This document shows, one piece after another, positions 18,444 through 25,692 of a stretch of DNA of 42,277 nucleotides; position 1 is the stretch's first letter; every line of letters starts with the position of its first letter. Source of the DNA: a virus; the IMG/VR virus record IMGVR_UViG_3300021425_000066, positions 1-42,277 of that record; one strand, written 5' to 3'. The notes under the pieces were generated by a model. It saw only the letters and a list, made by a program, of their open reading frames with translations. It was not told the DNA's origin and did no database searches. The translations under genes were made by a program, and so were the position numbers.

Positions 18444-20102
18444 TTAGTAAGCCATAACCGGATTTTGAGCGCTTGCTCTTGATCCACCGCCACCACTTAT
18501 ATTTGACTGCTGATTCATAACAGAAGAGTTATCAACGGTATTATTAACAACCGTAACATTTTGCCGTAGACCAGCATTTAGCATTTCATGTCTTTCTTGT
18601 CTAACCAACAAATCAGATGCGCCTTCATCACCGAGCTCGCGACGTGCAGATCGAATCTCACGATTCATTTCTCTTTCGCGTTCTCGTATAAACCTATTGC
18701 GCTCTCCTCTTTCTCGTCTATTTAAACTTTCCATGGGTCCAAAACGTTCATCCGCTTCAGCCTGAATACGACCTTCGCGTTGAGTGCGAACCATTTCAAT
18801 ATTCTGTTCTTCTACACTTTTCGCAAATGGATTCAGGGCATTGACTTTACCCATCACCCAATCTTGAATTTGCGTTATAGTCTCTCGTATTCCACCAATA
18901 AAGTCTGGGAATATTCGTTCAAGTGCACGTAAAACTAGATTCGGTAGAATAAGAATATACCTAGATACTGCACTAACTAATGCGCTAACCGCGCTAGATA
19001 CTGCACTACCTAATGCGCTAACCGCACCTAATAAATCTCCTTCAAAAATAGATTTGAAAAAGTCTCCTAAATTTTCTAATACGTCGAATATTGGCTTAGC
19101 CGCAGCCTCGAACCATGGCATTATTCTCGCAAATGGATCTTTAATAGCATCAATAAATCCATCTGGAATAAGACCAAAAGTAAGCAGATCGATTAGATCT
19201 ACGATTGAATTAAAGAATCCATCGATTGCACCTACAAAAAATGCTTTGATTGCATCAAAGATAGATCCACCTTCTTGCAATACTTTTACAGAAGCAACTA
19301 ACCCATCAAAGATAGCAATAATCGCGGTTAACGCTTGTCCAAATCCGGGAATTGCCCTTGCTAATGCGAGTGCTGGGCGAATGATAATACTAAAGGGTTT
19401 AAGCAATATGCCAATTGTACTAGCAAACTTTGTAATTATCGATCCAGTTTTACCAGCACCATCCGTAAAACGCTTCATCAGTGGCATATTAAATGCAGCG
19501 CCAATAGACTGAAAGAATGATCCTATTTGAGAAAACACTTTGCCAACGACTGGCACTTTTGTTAGAAGTGGTGCAAGCCCAAAAGATCCTAACCCTAAGA
19601 AAAATGCTCTCATCTTATCAGTAAGATCTTTAAACTTTTCTGATATTTCGCCACCACGCATTTTTAACCATGCGGCAGACAGCACTGGTAAAATAGCCAT
19701 AAATCCTAATAGACCAATTGAACCACCTTTCAAAAGGCCGCCAGCGGCAGCACCTATACCTAAACTTTCTCCGACTGCGGCTGAAGCTATTCCTTCGCTA
19801 GACCTTTTCGTTTCTTGTATGCGATCGCGATTGGGAGCAATCAAATCTTTTATCTGCGTAAACTCTTTTGCTTGCAGTTTTATCATTTCAATAAGAGTAT
19901 TATGAATATCATATAAGATTTGTATGCTAGGATCTTCCCTTGGTGTCTCTTCAATAGCAGGCGAAGTAGGCGGATTCAATAAGGTCATAGAGGTTTTGGT
20001 TTGAATATCCCCATAACCTTCTACTCTATCCATTGAAGCCTGAAGTATTTCTCCTATGGCCTGATTTTTATTTTCATTGTCCGGATTATTTTCATCTGCC
20101 AT
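18444..20102 (-). CDS. 29: Tape measure protein, gp29-like (552 aa)
   Basis: The protein has hydrophobic helical blocks between residues 110 and 400 (GIGAAAGGLLKGGSIGLLGFMAIL, FGQALTAIIAIFDGLVAS), an Arg/Glu-rich coiled-coil-like stretch (RRERGERNRFIREREREMNREI) near residue 470 and a Gly/Ser-rich tail. This is the usual build of a tape measure, and the length is near T4 gp29 (590 aa). Near residue 365 the DNA holds a short direct repeat encoding SALGSAVSSAVSALVSAVS. It sits directly after the tube-like gene. In T4 gp29 sets tail length and is a hub component. Confidence 0.75.
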   Translation of the reverse strand: MADENNPDNENKNQAIGEILQASMDRVEGYGDIQTKTSMTLLNPPTSPAIEETPREDPSIQILYDIHNTLIEMIKLQAKEFTQIKDLIAPNRDRIQETKRSSEGIASAAVGESLGIGAAAGGLLKGGSIGLLGFMAILPVLSAAWLKMRGGEISEKFKDLTDKMRAFFLGLGSFGLAPLLTKVPVVGKVFSQIGSFFQSIGAAFNMPLMKRFTDGAGKTGSIITKFASTIGILLKPFSIIIRPALALARAIPGFGQALTAIIAIFDGLVASVKVLQEGGSIFDAIKAFFVGAIDGFFNSIVDLIDLLTFGLIPDGFIDAIKDPFARIMPWFEAAAKPIFDVLENLGDFFKSIFEGDLLGAVSALGSAVSSAVSALVSAVSRYILILPNLVLRALERIFPDFIGGIRETITQIQDWVMGKVNALNPFAKSVEEQNIEMVRTQREGRIQAEADERFGPMESLNRRERGERNRFIREREREMNREIRSARRELGDEGASDLLVRQERHEMLNAGLRQNVTVVNNTVDNSSVMNQQSNISGGGGSRASAQNPVMAY

Positions 20103-20105
20103 AGT

Positions 20106-20645
20106 TTATTCCCCTGCCTTATGTTCGTAATAATTAACAAAAAACTCAGCTTGTACTTTAATCGGAGTGTTTGCGGTATCATTCGAATATTCAATGCCAG
20201 GCTTTGTTATAGGATAGCATTCATATAATATTGTTTCAGATATCTCATTCCCTTCTTTATCGAGAGAGAAAACGCGAATATCACGCGTTATGTCATCATA
20301 AAAACTAATGTTTCCATATTCGTCTATAATACGAGATAGCCAATCTTCAATATATAATTGAATGACATTATCGCCTGTTTCTATAAATTCGAATCTAGCA
20401 GATGTATATCCATAGCTTGAAGGAAGTGCATAACCTTCTCTTGGACCAGTTTTACGGGCTGCATTCGATTTAACAGAAAAACCAGGTAAAGATACTTTTG
20501 TGCAAAGAAGATTTAATTCAGGACCTGAAGCTTCATTTTGACCTAATGCGCCAAGTGTGGGAAGAATGACCTTATAATGATTTGATTGTTGAATGCCCCG
20601 GCGTCTAGCCAATACACTCTGAAATTCGCTAACGTTTAAAGACAT
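20106..20645 (-). CDS. Tail tube-family protein, likely baseplate-tube junction gp54-like (179 aa)
   Basis: A tube-fold pattern is visible: NHYKVILPTL, LLCTKVSLPGFSV, YGYTSARFEFIETGDNVIQLYIEDW, ISFYDDITRDIRVF and YECYPITKPGIEY. The gp19 tube, gp48 and gp54 of T4 all share this fold. gp48 is encoded divergently nearby and the main tube and sheath genes are outside the window, so gp54 is the likeliest counterpart. It is shorter than T4 gp54 (320 aa), so a gp19-like paralogue cannot be excluded. The start overlaps the preceding gene by 17 bp. Confidence 0.65.
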   Translation of the reverse strand: MSLNVSEFQSVLARRRGIQQSNHYKVILPTLGALGQNEASGPELNLLCTKVSLPGFSVKSNAARKTGPREGYALPSSYGYTSARFEFIETGDNVIQLYIEDWLSRIIDEYGNISFYDDITRDIRVFSLDKEGNEISETILYECYPITKPGIEYSNDTANTPIKVQAEFFVNYYEHKAGE

Positions 20646-21057
20646 TCGAATTAAGTATCCTTCGTGCTTCTTCTGGATTGATCTCTACAAACATATTAGA
20701 ATGTATATCTTTCCACTGGTAATATTTATATGCATCTTTAGCCAAACTTCTTTCATAAAAATAAAATTGTGTAGCTAACATCTTTTGGCCATCATCTGAT
20801 TGCATATGCATAATATATTTATCCATAACCTGTAAAGCAATATCATTGCGTGTAATATTTAATAGATTAAGTCCATATATTCCTCTTGCAATATTATATC
20901 TAGGCACATCAAAATAGATAAATAGAGGATACTTATCTTCTAGCTTTTCTTTATCCTTCACAAGAAAGCTATAAATCCCAAATGGTTTTAATGCATTCTG
21001 GGCGTCTCTCATTTTAGGGCTTCTTTCGTATATAAATTGAGTTGGAAATACTGTCAT
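20629..21057 (-). CDS. Unknown protein in head-tail block (142 aa)
   Basis: Not confidently recognised. The chain is soluble and Tyr/Phe-rich, with a central KYPLFIYFDVPRYNIARGIYGLNLLNI. A similar hydrophobic, Tyr-rich pattern followed by GLNL occurs in virion-associated proteins of marine T4-like phages. It is coupled to gp4 (TAATG at 21057) and overlaps the tube-like gene, so it is expressed with late morphogenesis genes. A head-completion or tail-assembly role is possible only by context. Confidence 0.7.
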   Translation of the reverse strand: MTVFPTQFIYERSPKMRDAQNALKPFGIYSFLVKDKEKLEDKYPLFIYFDVPRYNIARGIYGLNLLNITRNDIALQVMDKYIMHMQSDDGQKMLATQFYFYERSLAKDAYKYYQWKDIHSNMFVEINPEEARRILNSNVFKR

Positions 21058-21509
21058 TAGAACTTTAAAATCCCTGCTTTTTTCAAGAAGTGCTCATCCC
21101 ATATCGCGAAGCGCCATCCCTGTTTCTTTGCGAACTCTTCAGCTGCTTTCCATTTGTTTCTATTTTTAATGTAGGTTACAGATTCTTGCAGGTATCTTTT
21201 ATGGTTTTTGCCCTTTTTTGGTGGGCGTGTTTCTTTTGATGGTTTAATTTCTATAATCCATTTATCACCATTACTCATTTCTAAATATAAGTCAACAAAG
21301 TAACGGTGTGTTCTTTCATCAACCGCATAACGATATGGTATAACTACTTCTTCGGAAGACCACTTTTTTACGTTTACTGTCCTATCACACCACAGAAACG
21401 CAGCCCTTTCCCATGAAGAGCGATATGTAACTGCATCAGCGTTTCCGATATACTTATCAGGATTTTTAACGCGATACTTACCTTTATGTGTTTGCTTACC
21501 AAAATTCAT
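21057..21509 (-). CDS. 4: Head completion protein gp4 (PD-(D/E)XK fold)
   Basis: At 150 aa this equals the length of T4 gp4 (also called gp50/65). It begins MNFGKQTHKGKYRVKNPDKY and contains YRSSWERAAFLWCD and a nuclease-like core: YFVDLYLEM with Asp73, then WIIEIKPSKE with Glu87 and Lys89. gp4 acts after DNA packaging to prepare the filled head for tail joining. The PD-(D/E)XK-like residues suggest a TnsA-type nuclease fold. The gene starts next to a pair of facing late promoters shared with gp48. Confidence 0.9.
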   Translation of the reverse strand: MNFGKQTHKGKYRVKNPDKYIGNADAVTYRSSWERAAFLWCDRTVNVKKWSSEEVVIPYRYAVDERTHRYFVDLYLEMSNGDKWIIEIKPSKETRPPKKGKNHKRYLQESVTYIKNRNKWKAAEEFAKKQGWRFAIWDEHFLKKAGILKF

Positions 21510-21516
21510 ATAAATA
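21509..21516 (+). promoter_or_regulatory. T4-type late promoter box TATAAATA (plus, for gp48)
   Basis: A perfect plus-strand TATAAATA 34 bp upstream of the gp48 ATG. It overlaps the first base of the gp4 start codon and lies 11 bp from an opposing identical box. Transcription would start near 21522. Confidence 0.8.
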
Positions 21517-21527
21517 CCTTTACCATA

Positions 21528-21535
21528 TATTTATA
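21528..21535 (-). promoter_or_regulatory. T4-type late promoter box TATAAATA (minus, for gp4 operon)
   Basis: A perfect minus-strand TATAAATA 19 bp upstream of the gp4 ATG (21509). Transcription would start near 21522, almost the same base pair as the plus promoter, so the two units must compete or alternate. Confidence 0.8.
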
Positions 21536-21549
21536 TTGAGGACTCGATA

Positions 21550-22614
21550 ATGGCTGTTACTTTTGGCGATAGTATAGGTGGTCGATCAGGATCATCAACC
21601 GCTAATGCTTTAACTCGTCGTAATGATGCAACACTGCGCTATCCATACGATTGGAATGCTAAAAGCGAATCTACGGATAGAACAGTTTATTGGTTACAAA
21701 TCGTCGCAAATGAACAACAGATAATCAAAAGCGGCGACACGCTTGGAACTGATACTTCATTTGTTAACGTTGAAAATAGAGGAATCATTGGACAACAGGT
21801 TTGGTTGTATCTTCCCGGAATGTCTCAGACAGACTCTATGAATTATGAAACTCCGGATATGGGATTCTTTGGCCGATCTGCGGTAGAGCTAGCCCAAAAC
21901 CAAGGTGGAGTTTCTGGCGTTGGTGCAGCAATTGGTGAAGGTTTAGATCAATTGGCTAGCACAACAATGGATGTTCTTGACGGAGATAAACAAGTCGGTG
22001 TAGGAACGATTGCTGCTGGGATTGGTATTGCGCAAGCTATTCCTGGAGGAATATTTAAAGGATTAGGAAATATTGCAAGTAGAGCATATGGTATTTCGAA
22101 AGATCCTCATACTATTGCACTCTTTAAATCCGTAGAATTAAGAACACACGAATTTGATTTTACCTTTACGCCAAAAAATGAAAGAGAAGCTAAACAAGTA
22201 GAAAGCATTATTAAGTTCTTTCGTATGTCAGCATATCCTGTTTCGGTTACTTCTGGCGATGCAGGTTTTTCAGTGTCAGAGGAAGATGAGATTGAAGGTG
22301 TTGATGAATCGACTGTAGCCGCAATCAATAGTGGAGCAGCATCTGAAATCGATTTGGCTTTCATTCATCCAAATACATTTAGCTTAAATGCATGGTTCTA
22401 TAATGCTGAAACCGACATGTTAGAACCTCTATCTAAAAAAGGCGTGTTCTATCATGAATGTGTGCTTAAACGCGTAAGTGTTAACTTTGATCCGCAAGGC
22501 GATTTATCTTCTAGACCAGGTGGATATTTTCCGTCAAGCACAATGAAACTAGCATTCAGCGAAATTGAAACACTGAAAAGAGAAGACATACGTAAGCGTT
22601 ATTCTGGCTCATAA
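21550..22614 (+). CDS. 48: Baseplate tail-tube cap protein gp48
   Basis: The length (354 aa) is near T4 gp48 (364 aa), with the same design: an N-terminal tube-like part (LRYPYDWNAKSESTDRTVYW), a Gly/Ala-rich middle, then HEFDFTFTPKNEREAKQVESIIKFFRM and the C-terminal SRPGGYFPSSTMKLAFSEIETLKRED, matching the TLEITMREI-like end of T4 gp48. The protein caps the baseplate and starts tube assembly. It is the only plus-strand structural gene here and faces the gp26 unit, with a terminator hairpin between them. Confidence 0.88.
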   Translation: MAVTFGDSIGGRSGSSTANALTRRNDATLRYPYDWNAKSESTDRTVYWLQIVANEQQIIKSGDTLGTDTSFVNVENRGIIGQQVWLYLPGMSQTDSMNYETPDMGFFGRSAVELAQNQGGVSGVGAAIGEGLDQLASTTMDVLDGDKQVGVGTIAAGIGIAQAIPGGIFKGLGNIASRAYGISKDPHTIALFKSVELRTHEFDFTFTPKNEREAKQVESIIKFFRMSAYPVSVTSGDAGFSVSEEDEIEGVDESTVAAINSGAASEIDLAFIHPNTFSLNAWFYNAETDMLEPLSKKGVFYHECVLKRVSVNFDPQGDLSSRPGGYFPSSTMKLAFSEIETLKREDIRKRYSGS

Positions 22615-22640
22615 AAAAAGAGGGAGCTATCGCTCCCTCT
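22611..22640 (-). terminator. Rho-independent terminator, strongest for leftward transcription
   Basis: A perfect 8-bp stem, GAGGGAGC (22620-22627) and GCTCCCTC (22632-22639), with a 4-nt loop. On the minus strand it is followed by seven T residues (A-run at 22613-22619), so it ends the gp26/gp32 unit. Plus-strand transcripts from gp48 meet the same hairpin with a weaker T-rich tail. The stem overlaps the stop codon of the 43-aa reading frame. Confidence 0.8.
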
Positions 22641-22758
22641 CCTTCATATACTCCTCTTGTTTTTTGAGATCTTCAATATACAACTGAATGTATATTTCTC
22701 TTTCCCATGGTGCTTGGCTCTCTATTTCATCGAACAGCCAATTCATTTTATGCTTCAT
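22627..22758 (-). CDS. Small PWEREIY-motif reading frame; candidate -1 frameshift extension of gp26 (43 aa from ATG)
   Basis: From the ATG at 22758 the frame encodes 43 residues with NWLFDEI, then APWEREIYIQLYIEDL and a charged end KEREER-like (EYMKERER). Such short W-E-R-E-(I/L)-Y segments follow gp26-type genes in other T4-like phages as far as I recall. The same frame is open upstream for 18 more codons, back to the slippery heptamer in the end of gp26. It could be made alone or, more likely, as the tail of a gp26 fusion of about 299 aa. No strong Shine-Dalgarno precedes the ATG. Confidence 0.7.
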   Translation of the reverse strand: MKHKMNWLFDEIESQAPWEREIYIQLYIEDLKKQEEYMKERER

Positions 22759-22805
22759 AATAAAGTTTGTTCGATAATAATTTTCTAAACTATTATAAGA
22801 GAGCC

Positions 22806-22818
22806 CTACGTGAAAAAA
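22806..22818 (-). promoter_or_regulatory. Candidate programmed -1 ribosomal frameshift site
   Basis: Minus-strand reading shows AGT TTT TTC ACG TAG, giving the in-phase heptamer T TTT TTC at 22812-22818 and the zero-frame stop at 22808-22806. In the -1 frame a TAG lies directly before the heptamer, and the frame is then open for 61 codons to 22627. A slip here joins gp26 to the PWEREIY segment. Confidence 0.65.
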
Positions 22819-23525
22819 CTAGATATACCTTCCAATACACGTTTATTATGGGTTCCACAGTTACCGCACACAAACGAAATATCCATTGCTACCTTCGGTA
22901 AGCTTTGAATATACTTTTGTATTTTTTGTAGCTGAATAGCTGTCATAGAGTCAATGAATGCATAGCGCTCATCATAACTCTCATCCGCAAAAACCATAAC
23001 TTCTTCTTCGGTATACACTTTATCGATCATACTGTCAATGACATGAAAGACTTGATCTACTTCACTCATTTCACTCTCAGCGAGATCAAGAGCCTTCGAA
23101 GCATCAAAGCCTTTAAGCGTAACCGAAATACCCCTACCAAAGTCAATACGATTATCGAGCTGTTGATTTAGGTTTTTAATATACGCGCTTTTTTCAAAGT
23201 CAATCGTAACAGTATTTCGTTCTTCACAGCTTTCGCAAGCAATAAGAAGATCTTCTTTTTCTCCGACCGACTTTGATCTCAAAAGAATAAAGATATATTC
23301 TAAATCAAACTCAGTAAGAGTATCGACATCAAAATTTTCTGTCAATACGCATTGAGATACCACTCGCTTAACAGTATCATATAATACTCTAGGCGAATCT
23401 GACTGTGTAGCGATCAGAAAAAGCTTTTCTTCTCCTACAAGAAATGGACGATACTTAATCTTTTCCTTCGTTGAAGGTACAGTAGTATCATACGTCAGAT
23501 TAGAATTGATTTTAGGTAAAGCCAT
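22806..23525 (-). CDS. 26: Baseplate hub assembly protein gp26-like (T4_baseplate family, 239 aa)
   Basis: Family signs are KYRPFLVGEEKLFLIA near residue 25, TLTEFDLEYIFILLRSKSVGE near residue 70 and the closing FVCGNCGTHNKRVLEGISSFF. Two CxxC pairs (Cys97/Cys100 and Cys220/Cys223) could bind zinc. T4 gp26 (208 aa) takes part in building the central hub. The zero-frame product ends two codons after the heptamer T TTT TTC (22812-22818), a classic -1 slip site. It is transcribed with gp59 and gp32. Confidence 0.85.
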   Translation of the reverse strand: MALPKINSNLTYDTTVPSTKEKIKYRPFLVGEEKLFLIATQSDSPRVLYDTVKRVVSQCVLTENFDVDTLTEFDLEYIFILLRSKSVGEKEDLLIACESCEERNTVTIDFEKSAYIKNLNQQLDNRIDFGRGISVTLKGFDASKALDLAESEMSEVDQVFHVIDSMIDKVYTEEEVMVFADESYDERYAFIDSMTAIQLQKIQKYIQSLPKVAMDISFVCGNCGTHNKRVLEGISSFFT

Positions 23526-23528
23526 TTA

Positions 23529-24416
23529 CTAGTCCTCGTCAGCCAACCCTTGAAAGAAGGATAGCGTATCATCATCGTCATCAGACGAATCATCTTCAAC
23601 CGTAACACTTGGTCTTGGTGCTGGCTCATCACGAGCAACGACTCGTTCTGGTTGCTTAGCAGGAAGTGGCGCTTCTTCAGCCTCAATACATAGCACACGA
23701 TTCATTTTAGTTTTCAATTCTGTATAAGACTTAAACTTATCTGGCGCAATGAGTGAGGACAATGGGGTTAGTTTATTATAGATTTGTTCTAGCTGATCAT
23801 CATTTTCTGACAAAGCTTTTTGCTCACGGAAAATAGATTTATCATAGTTGACCCAACCATCGACGTTCGTAATTTTGATATGAAAATCAGCACCATCCCA
23901 AAAATCAAATGGATTTACCGGTGTATCACCATCAAAGACCGGATTCATAGCATCCTTAATCTTATCAAAGATCTTGGCACCAAAGCGATAGAGGAATACT
24001 TTACCATCATTCTCAGGATTAGCAAAGTCTTTAATGACTAGAATATTCGCCACATAATGAAGACGACGCTTTTGTTTACGTGCCACTTCTTTATCGGAAT
24101 CAATTCCAGAGTTCCATAGTTTTGAATTATACTCAGAGACAGGATCATCTTGACCAATAGTAGTCAATGATTTTTCAACATAATATTGACCAGTTGGTCC
24201 TTGAAACCAGTGATCGTAATATGTAATCCATGGAGTAGTTTCGCCTTCGGCGGCGGGTAGGAAACGAATAATTGATTGGCCATTACCGGCTTTATCTCGC
24301 TCAGGTTTCCAATAGAGATCACTATCGTTTGAACCCTGATTGTTATTCTTTTCCATTTGGGTTTTCAGCTTTTCGAGCTCGTTAACACGCGAGCTCTTCA
24401 TAGAGGCAAAAGACAT
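23529..24416 (-). CDS. 32: Single-stranded DNA-binding protein gp32
   Basis: A 295-aa protein against 301 in T4. The N-terminus has a LAST-like KSSRVNELEKL. The core carries RLHYVANILVIKDFANPENDGKVFLYRFGAKIFDKI, the gp32 OB-fold signature, and FDFWDGADFHIKI. The C-terminus is acidic (DDSSDDDDD), the region that contacts replication partners. The zinc module of T4 gp32 (His-Cys-Cys-Cys) is absent; in its place is SEYNSKLWNSGIDSDKEVARKQKRR. It lies next to gp59, its functional partner in loading the helicase. Confidence 0.93.
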   Translation of the reverse strand: MSFASMKSSRVNELEKLKTQMEKNNNQGSNDSDLYWKPERDKAGNGQSIIRFLPAAEGETTPWITYYDHWFQGPTGQYYVEKSLTTIGQDDPVSEYNSKLWNSGIDSDKEVARKQKRRLHYVANILVIKDFANPENDGKVFLYRFGAKIFDKIKDAMNPVFDGDTPVNPFDFWDGADFHIKITNVDGWVNYDKSIFREQKALSENDDQLEQIYNKLTPLSSLIAPDKFKSYTELKTKMNRVLCIEAEEAPLPAKQPERVVARDEPAPRPSVTVEDDSSDDDDDTLSFFQGLADED

Positions 24417-24443
24417 ATAATTTTCCTTTTCGACTTACGACTT

Positions 24444-25046
24444 TTATATATGATTTTTAATGACCTTTGTTGTAAGGTCTTTATATTTATTATAGTTCAC
24501 GTTGAAAAATGCTCCATATTTTTGTATTTTTCTACGGGTAATTGGCCATAGCAATGTGTCATTGCTACGCGCCATATTGAGCCAACGAAAGACTTCATTC
24601 ATAAGTACCGCAGACTCATAACTAATTTCACGCTGATGGATCATTGAAATAATCAATGGGTCAGTTGTGTCATAGTTTTCAACAAAGAGATGATCAAGCT
24701 TCCTTGTAAGGTCAAGTAGCTTTCTCAAATCTTCTTGATAGTGTCGAGCCATATTTTCTCGACGTTTAATGTAATCTTTGACAACGTTTTCATTCTTAAT
24801 AATATCAACTACATATTCGTTATCTTCGAGTACATTAGCGACAATTGCCTTTGACCATTTTTCCTTTGTAGGATAAATCTTACATGCAGTATAGAAAAAT
24901 GAAGCATCATTTCTTCGAAGAAACGAAGTTTCGCTAGCACTAACTCTACCTTGATATTTACGAATATCATAGCTATCAGATTTGAAGTGAGTAGTAATCG
25001 CTACGTAAATTTTATACGCGTCAAAGGGTCTTAAGGCAACTGTCAT
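24444..25046 (-). CDS. 59: Helicase loader gp59
   Basis: A 200-aa protein (T4 gp59 217 aa) opening with RPFDAYKIYVAITTHFKSDSYDIRKY, then FYTACKIYPTKEKWSKAIVANVL and RREN with a helical EEDIR-like YQEDLRKLLDLTRKLDHLF; the C-terminus has ISYESAVLMNEVFRWL. These match gp59, which loads the gp41 helicase on gp32-coated forks. A perfect sigma70-like promoter lies at 25052-25080; its predicted start falls on or next to this ATG, so the message may be leaderless. Confidence 0.9.
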   Translation of the reverse strand: MTVALRPFDAYKIYVAITTHFKSDSYDIRKYQGRVSASETSFLRRNDASFFYTACKIYPTKEKWSKAIVANVLEDNEYVVDIIKNENVVKDYIKRRENMARHYQEDLRKLLDLTRKLDHLFVENYDTTDPLIISMIHQREISYESAVLMNEVFRWLNMARSNDTLLWPITRRKIQKYGAFFNVNYNKYKDLTTKVIKNHI

Positions 25047-25051
25047 AATTT

Positions 25052-25080
25052 ATTATATACCAAAAACAAAAGATTGTACA
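25052..25080 (-). promoter_or_regulatory. Sigma70-type phage promoter upstream of gene 59
   Basis: On the minus strand: TGTACA (25080-25075), 17-bp spacer ending GGTA, TATAAT (25057-25052). The arrangement matches the other phage promoters found here. The -35 box sits beside the gp33 stop codon. It would drive genes 59, 32 and 26. Confidence 0.8.
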
Positions 25081-25329
25081 CTAAAGAAATGAAGATAGAT
25101 TTGCTTTTGAACCTTTTATCATATTCATAGTAAGAGCTTCTTCTTCGATCATGCCCTTTAGTGTTGAATCAATAAGCGATTTAACGTCTGCGGTATCAAT
25201 ATTACGTTCTTCACATACACTGACAACCGATTCAATAACGCCTAATTGTTTTTCGTTTTTATATTTTATAACCAATTCAGAAAATTGTTTACGTGTAAGA
25301 AGCTTTTCTTCTTCTTCAATATCATTCAT
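25081..25329 (-). CDS. 33: Late transcription accessory factor gp33
   Basis: An 82-aa protein from the ATG at 25329 (a TTG further upstream is less likely). It has the gp33 pattern of marine T4-like phages: LGVIESVVSVCEERNIDTADVKSLIDSTLKGMIEEEAL followed by a short basic C-terminus. gp33 links the gp55 sigma-like factor and the sliding clamp to RNA polymerase at TATAAATA promoters, matching the late boxes seen in this window. The start overlaps the 46-aa gene by 8 bp. Confidence 0.8.
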   Translation of the reverse strand: MNDIEEEEKLLTRKQFSELVIKYKNEKQLGVIESVVSVCEERNIDTADVKSLIDSTLKGMIEEEALTMNMIKGSKANLSSFL

Positions 25330-25462
25330 TCTTATTCTCTTCAAAAAATTTATTGCAAAGGAAACAATAATTATCCTTTATATCATGCTCACATTGTGCC
25401 TGGCAACGTTCAACATTCTCGTAGTAAATTGCATAAGCATCAGATAATTCTTCATCAGTCAT
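25322..25462 (-). CDS. Small Cys-rich protein of unknown function (46 aa)
   Basis: ATG at 25462, one base after the stop of the membrane-protein gene, and TGA inside the start of gene 33. The sequence is MTDEELSDAYAIYYENVERC, then QAQCEHD, then YCFLCNKFFEEN. Cys20 and Cys24 with His26, plus the CFLC pair, suggest a small zinc-binding fold. Tight packing on both sides supports it as a real gene. A regulatory partner of gp33 is possible by position only. Confidence 0.75.
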   Translation of the reverse strand: MTDEELSDAYAIYYENVERCQAQCEHDIKDNYCFLCNKFFEENKNE

Positions 25463-25463
25463 T

Positions 25464-25691
25464 TTATTTCCAAAGTAAGAAGAGGCCCATATAAACCGTT
25501 ACAAAGAAAACGAAGCTATCAAACGTTAGTGTCATATTTGAAACAGGAACGTTAGGAATCGCATCCTCTAAGGTACACTCATTTGCTTTAGTATATTCTA
25601 CTATATCTAAGTAGTGTACTAAACCTGAGAGTGCCTTTGTGATAAACCAGGCCACTGCAATAATAGCGCTATAAACTAATAAATCATACAT
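25464..25691 (-). CDS. Small two-helix membrane protein (75 aa)
   Basis: Two hydrophobic segments are visible, near residues 5-22 (LLVYSAIIAVAWFITKAL) and 56-74 (FDSFVFFVTVYMGLFLLW), with an acidic loop between. I do not recognise a family. It is packed between the 375-aa gene (1-bp gap) and the 46-aa gene, in the replication-associated unit. A holin-like or membrane-remodelling function is conceivable but unproven. Confidence 0.65.
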   Translation of the reverse strand: MYDLLVYSAIIAVAWFITKALSGLVHYLDIVEYTKANECTLEDAIPNVPVSNMTLTFDSFVFFVTVYMGLFLLWK

Positions 25692-25692
25692 A

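Noticed and set aside
19054-19905. Plus-strand frames of 152 and 121 codons opposite the tape measure
   Set aside because: Shadows of a repetitive hydrophobic coding region; no ribosome sites or motifs.
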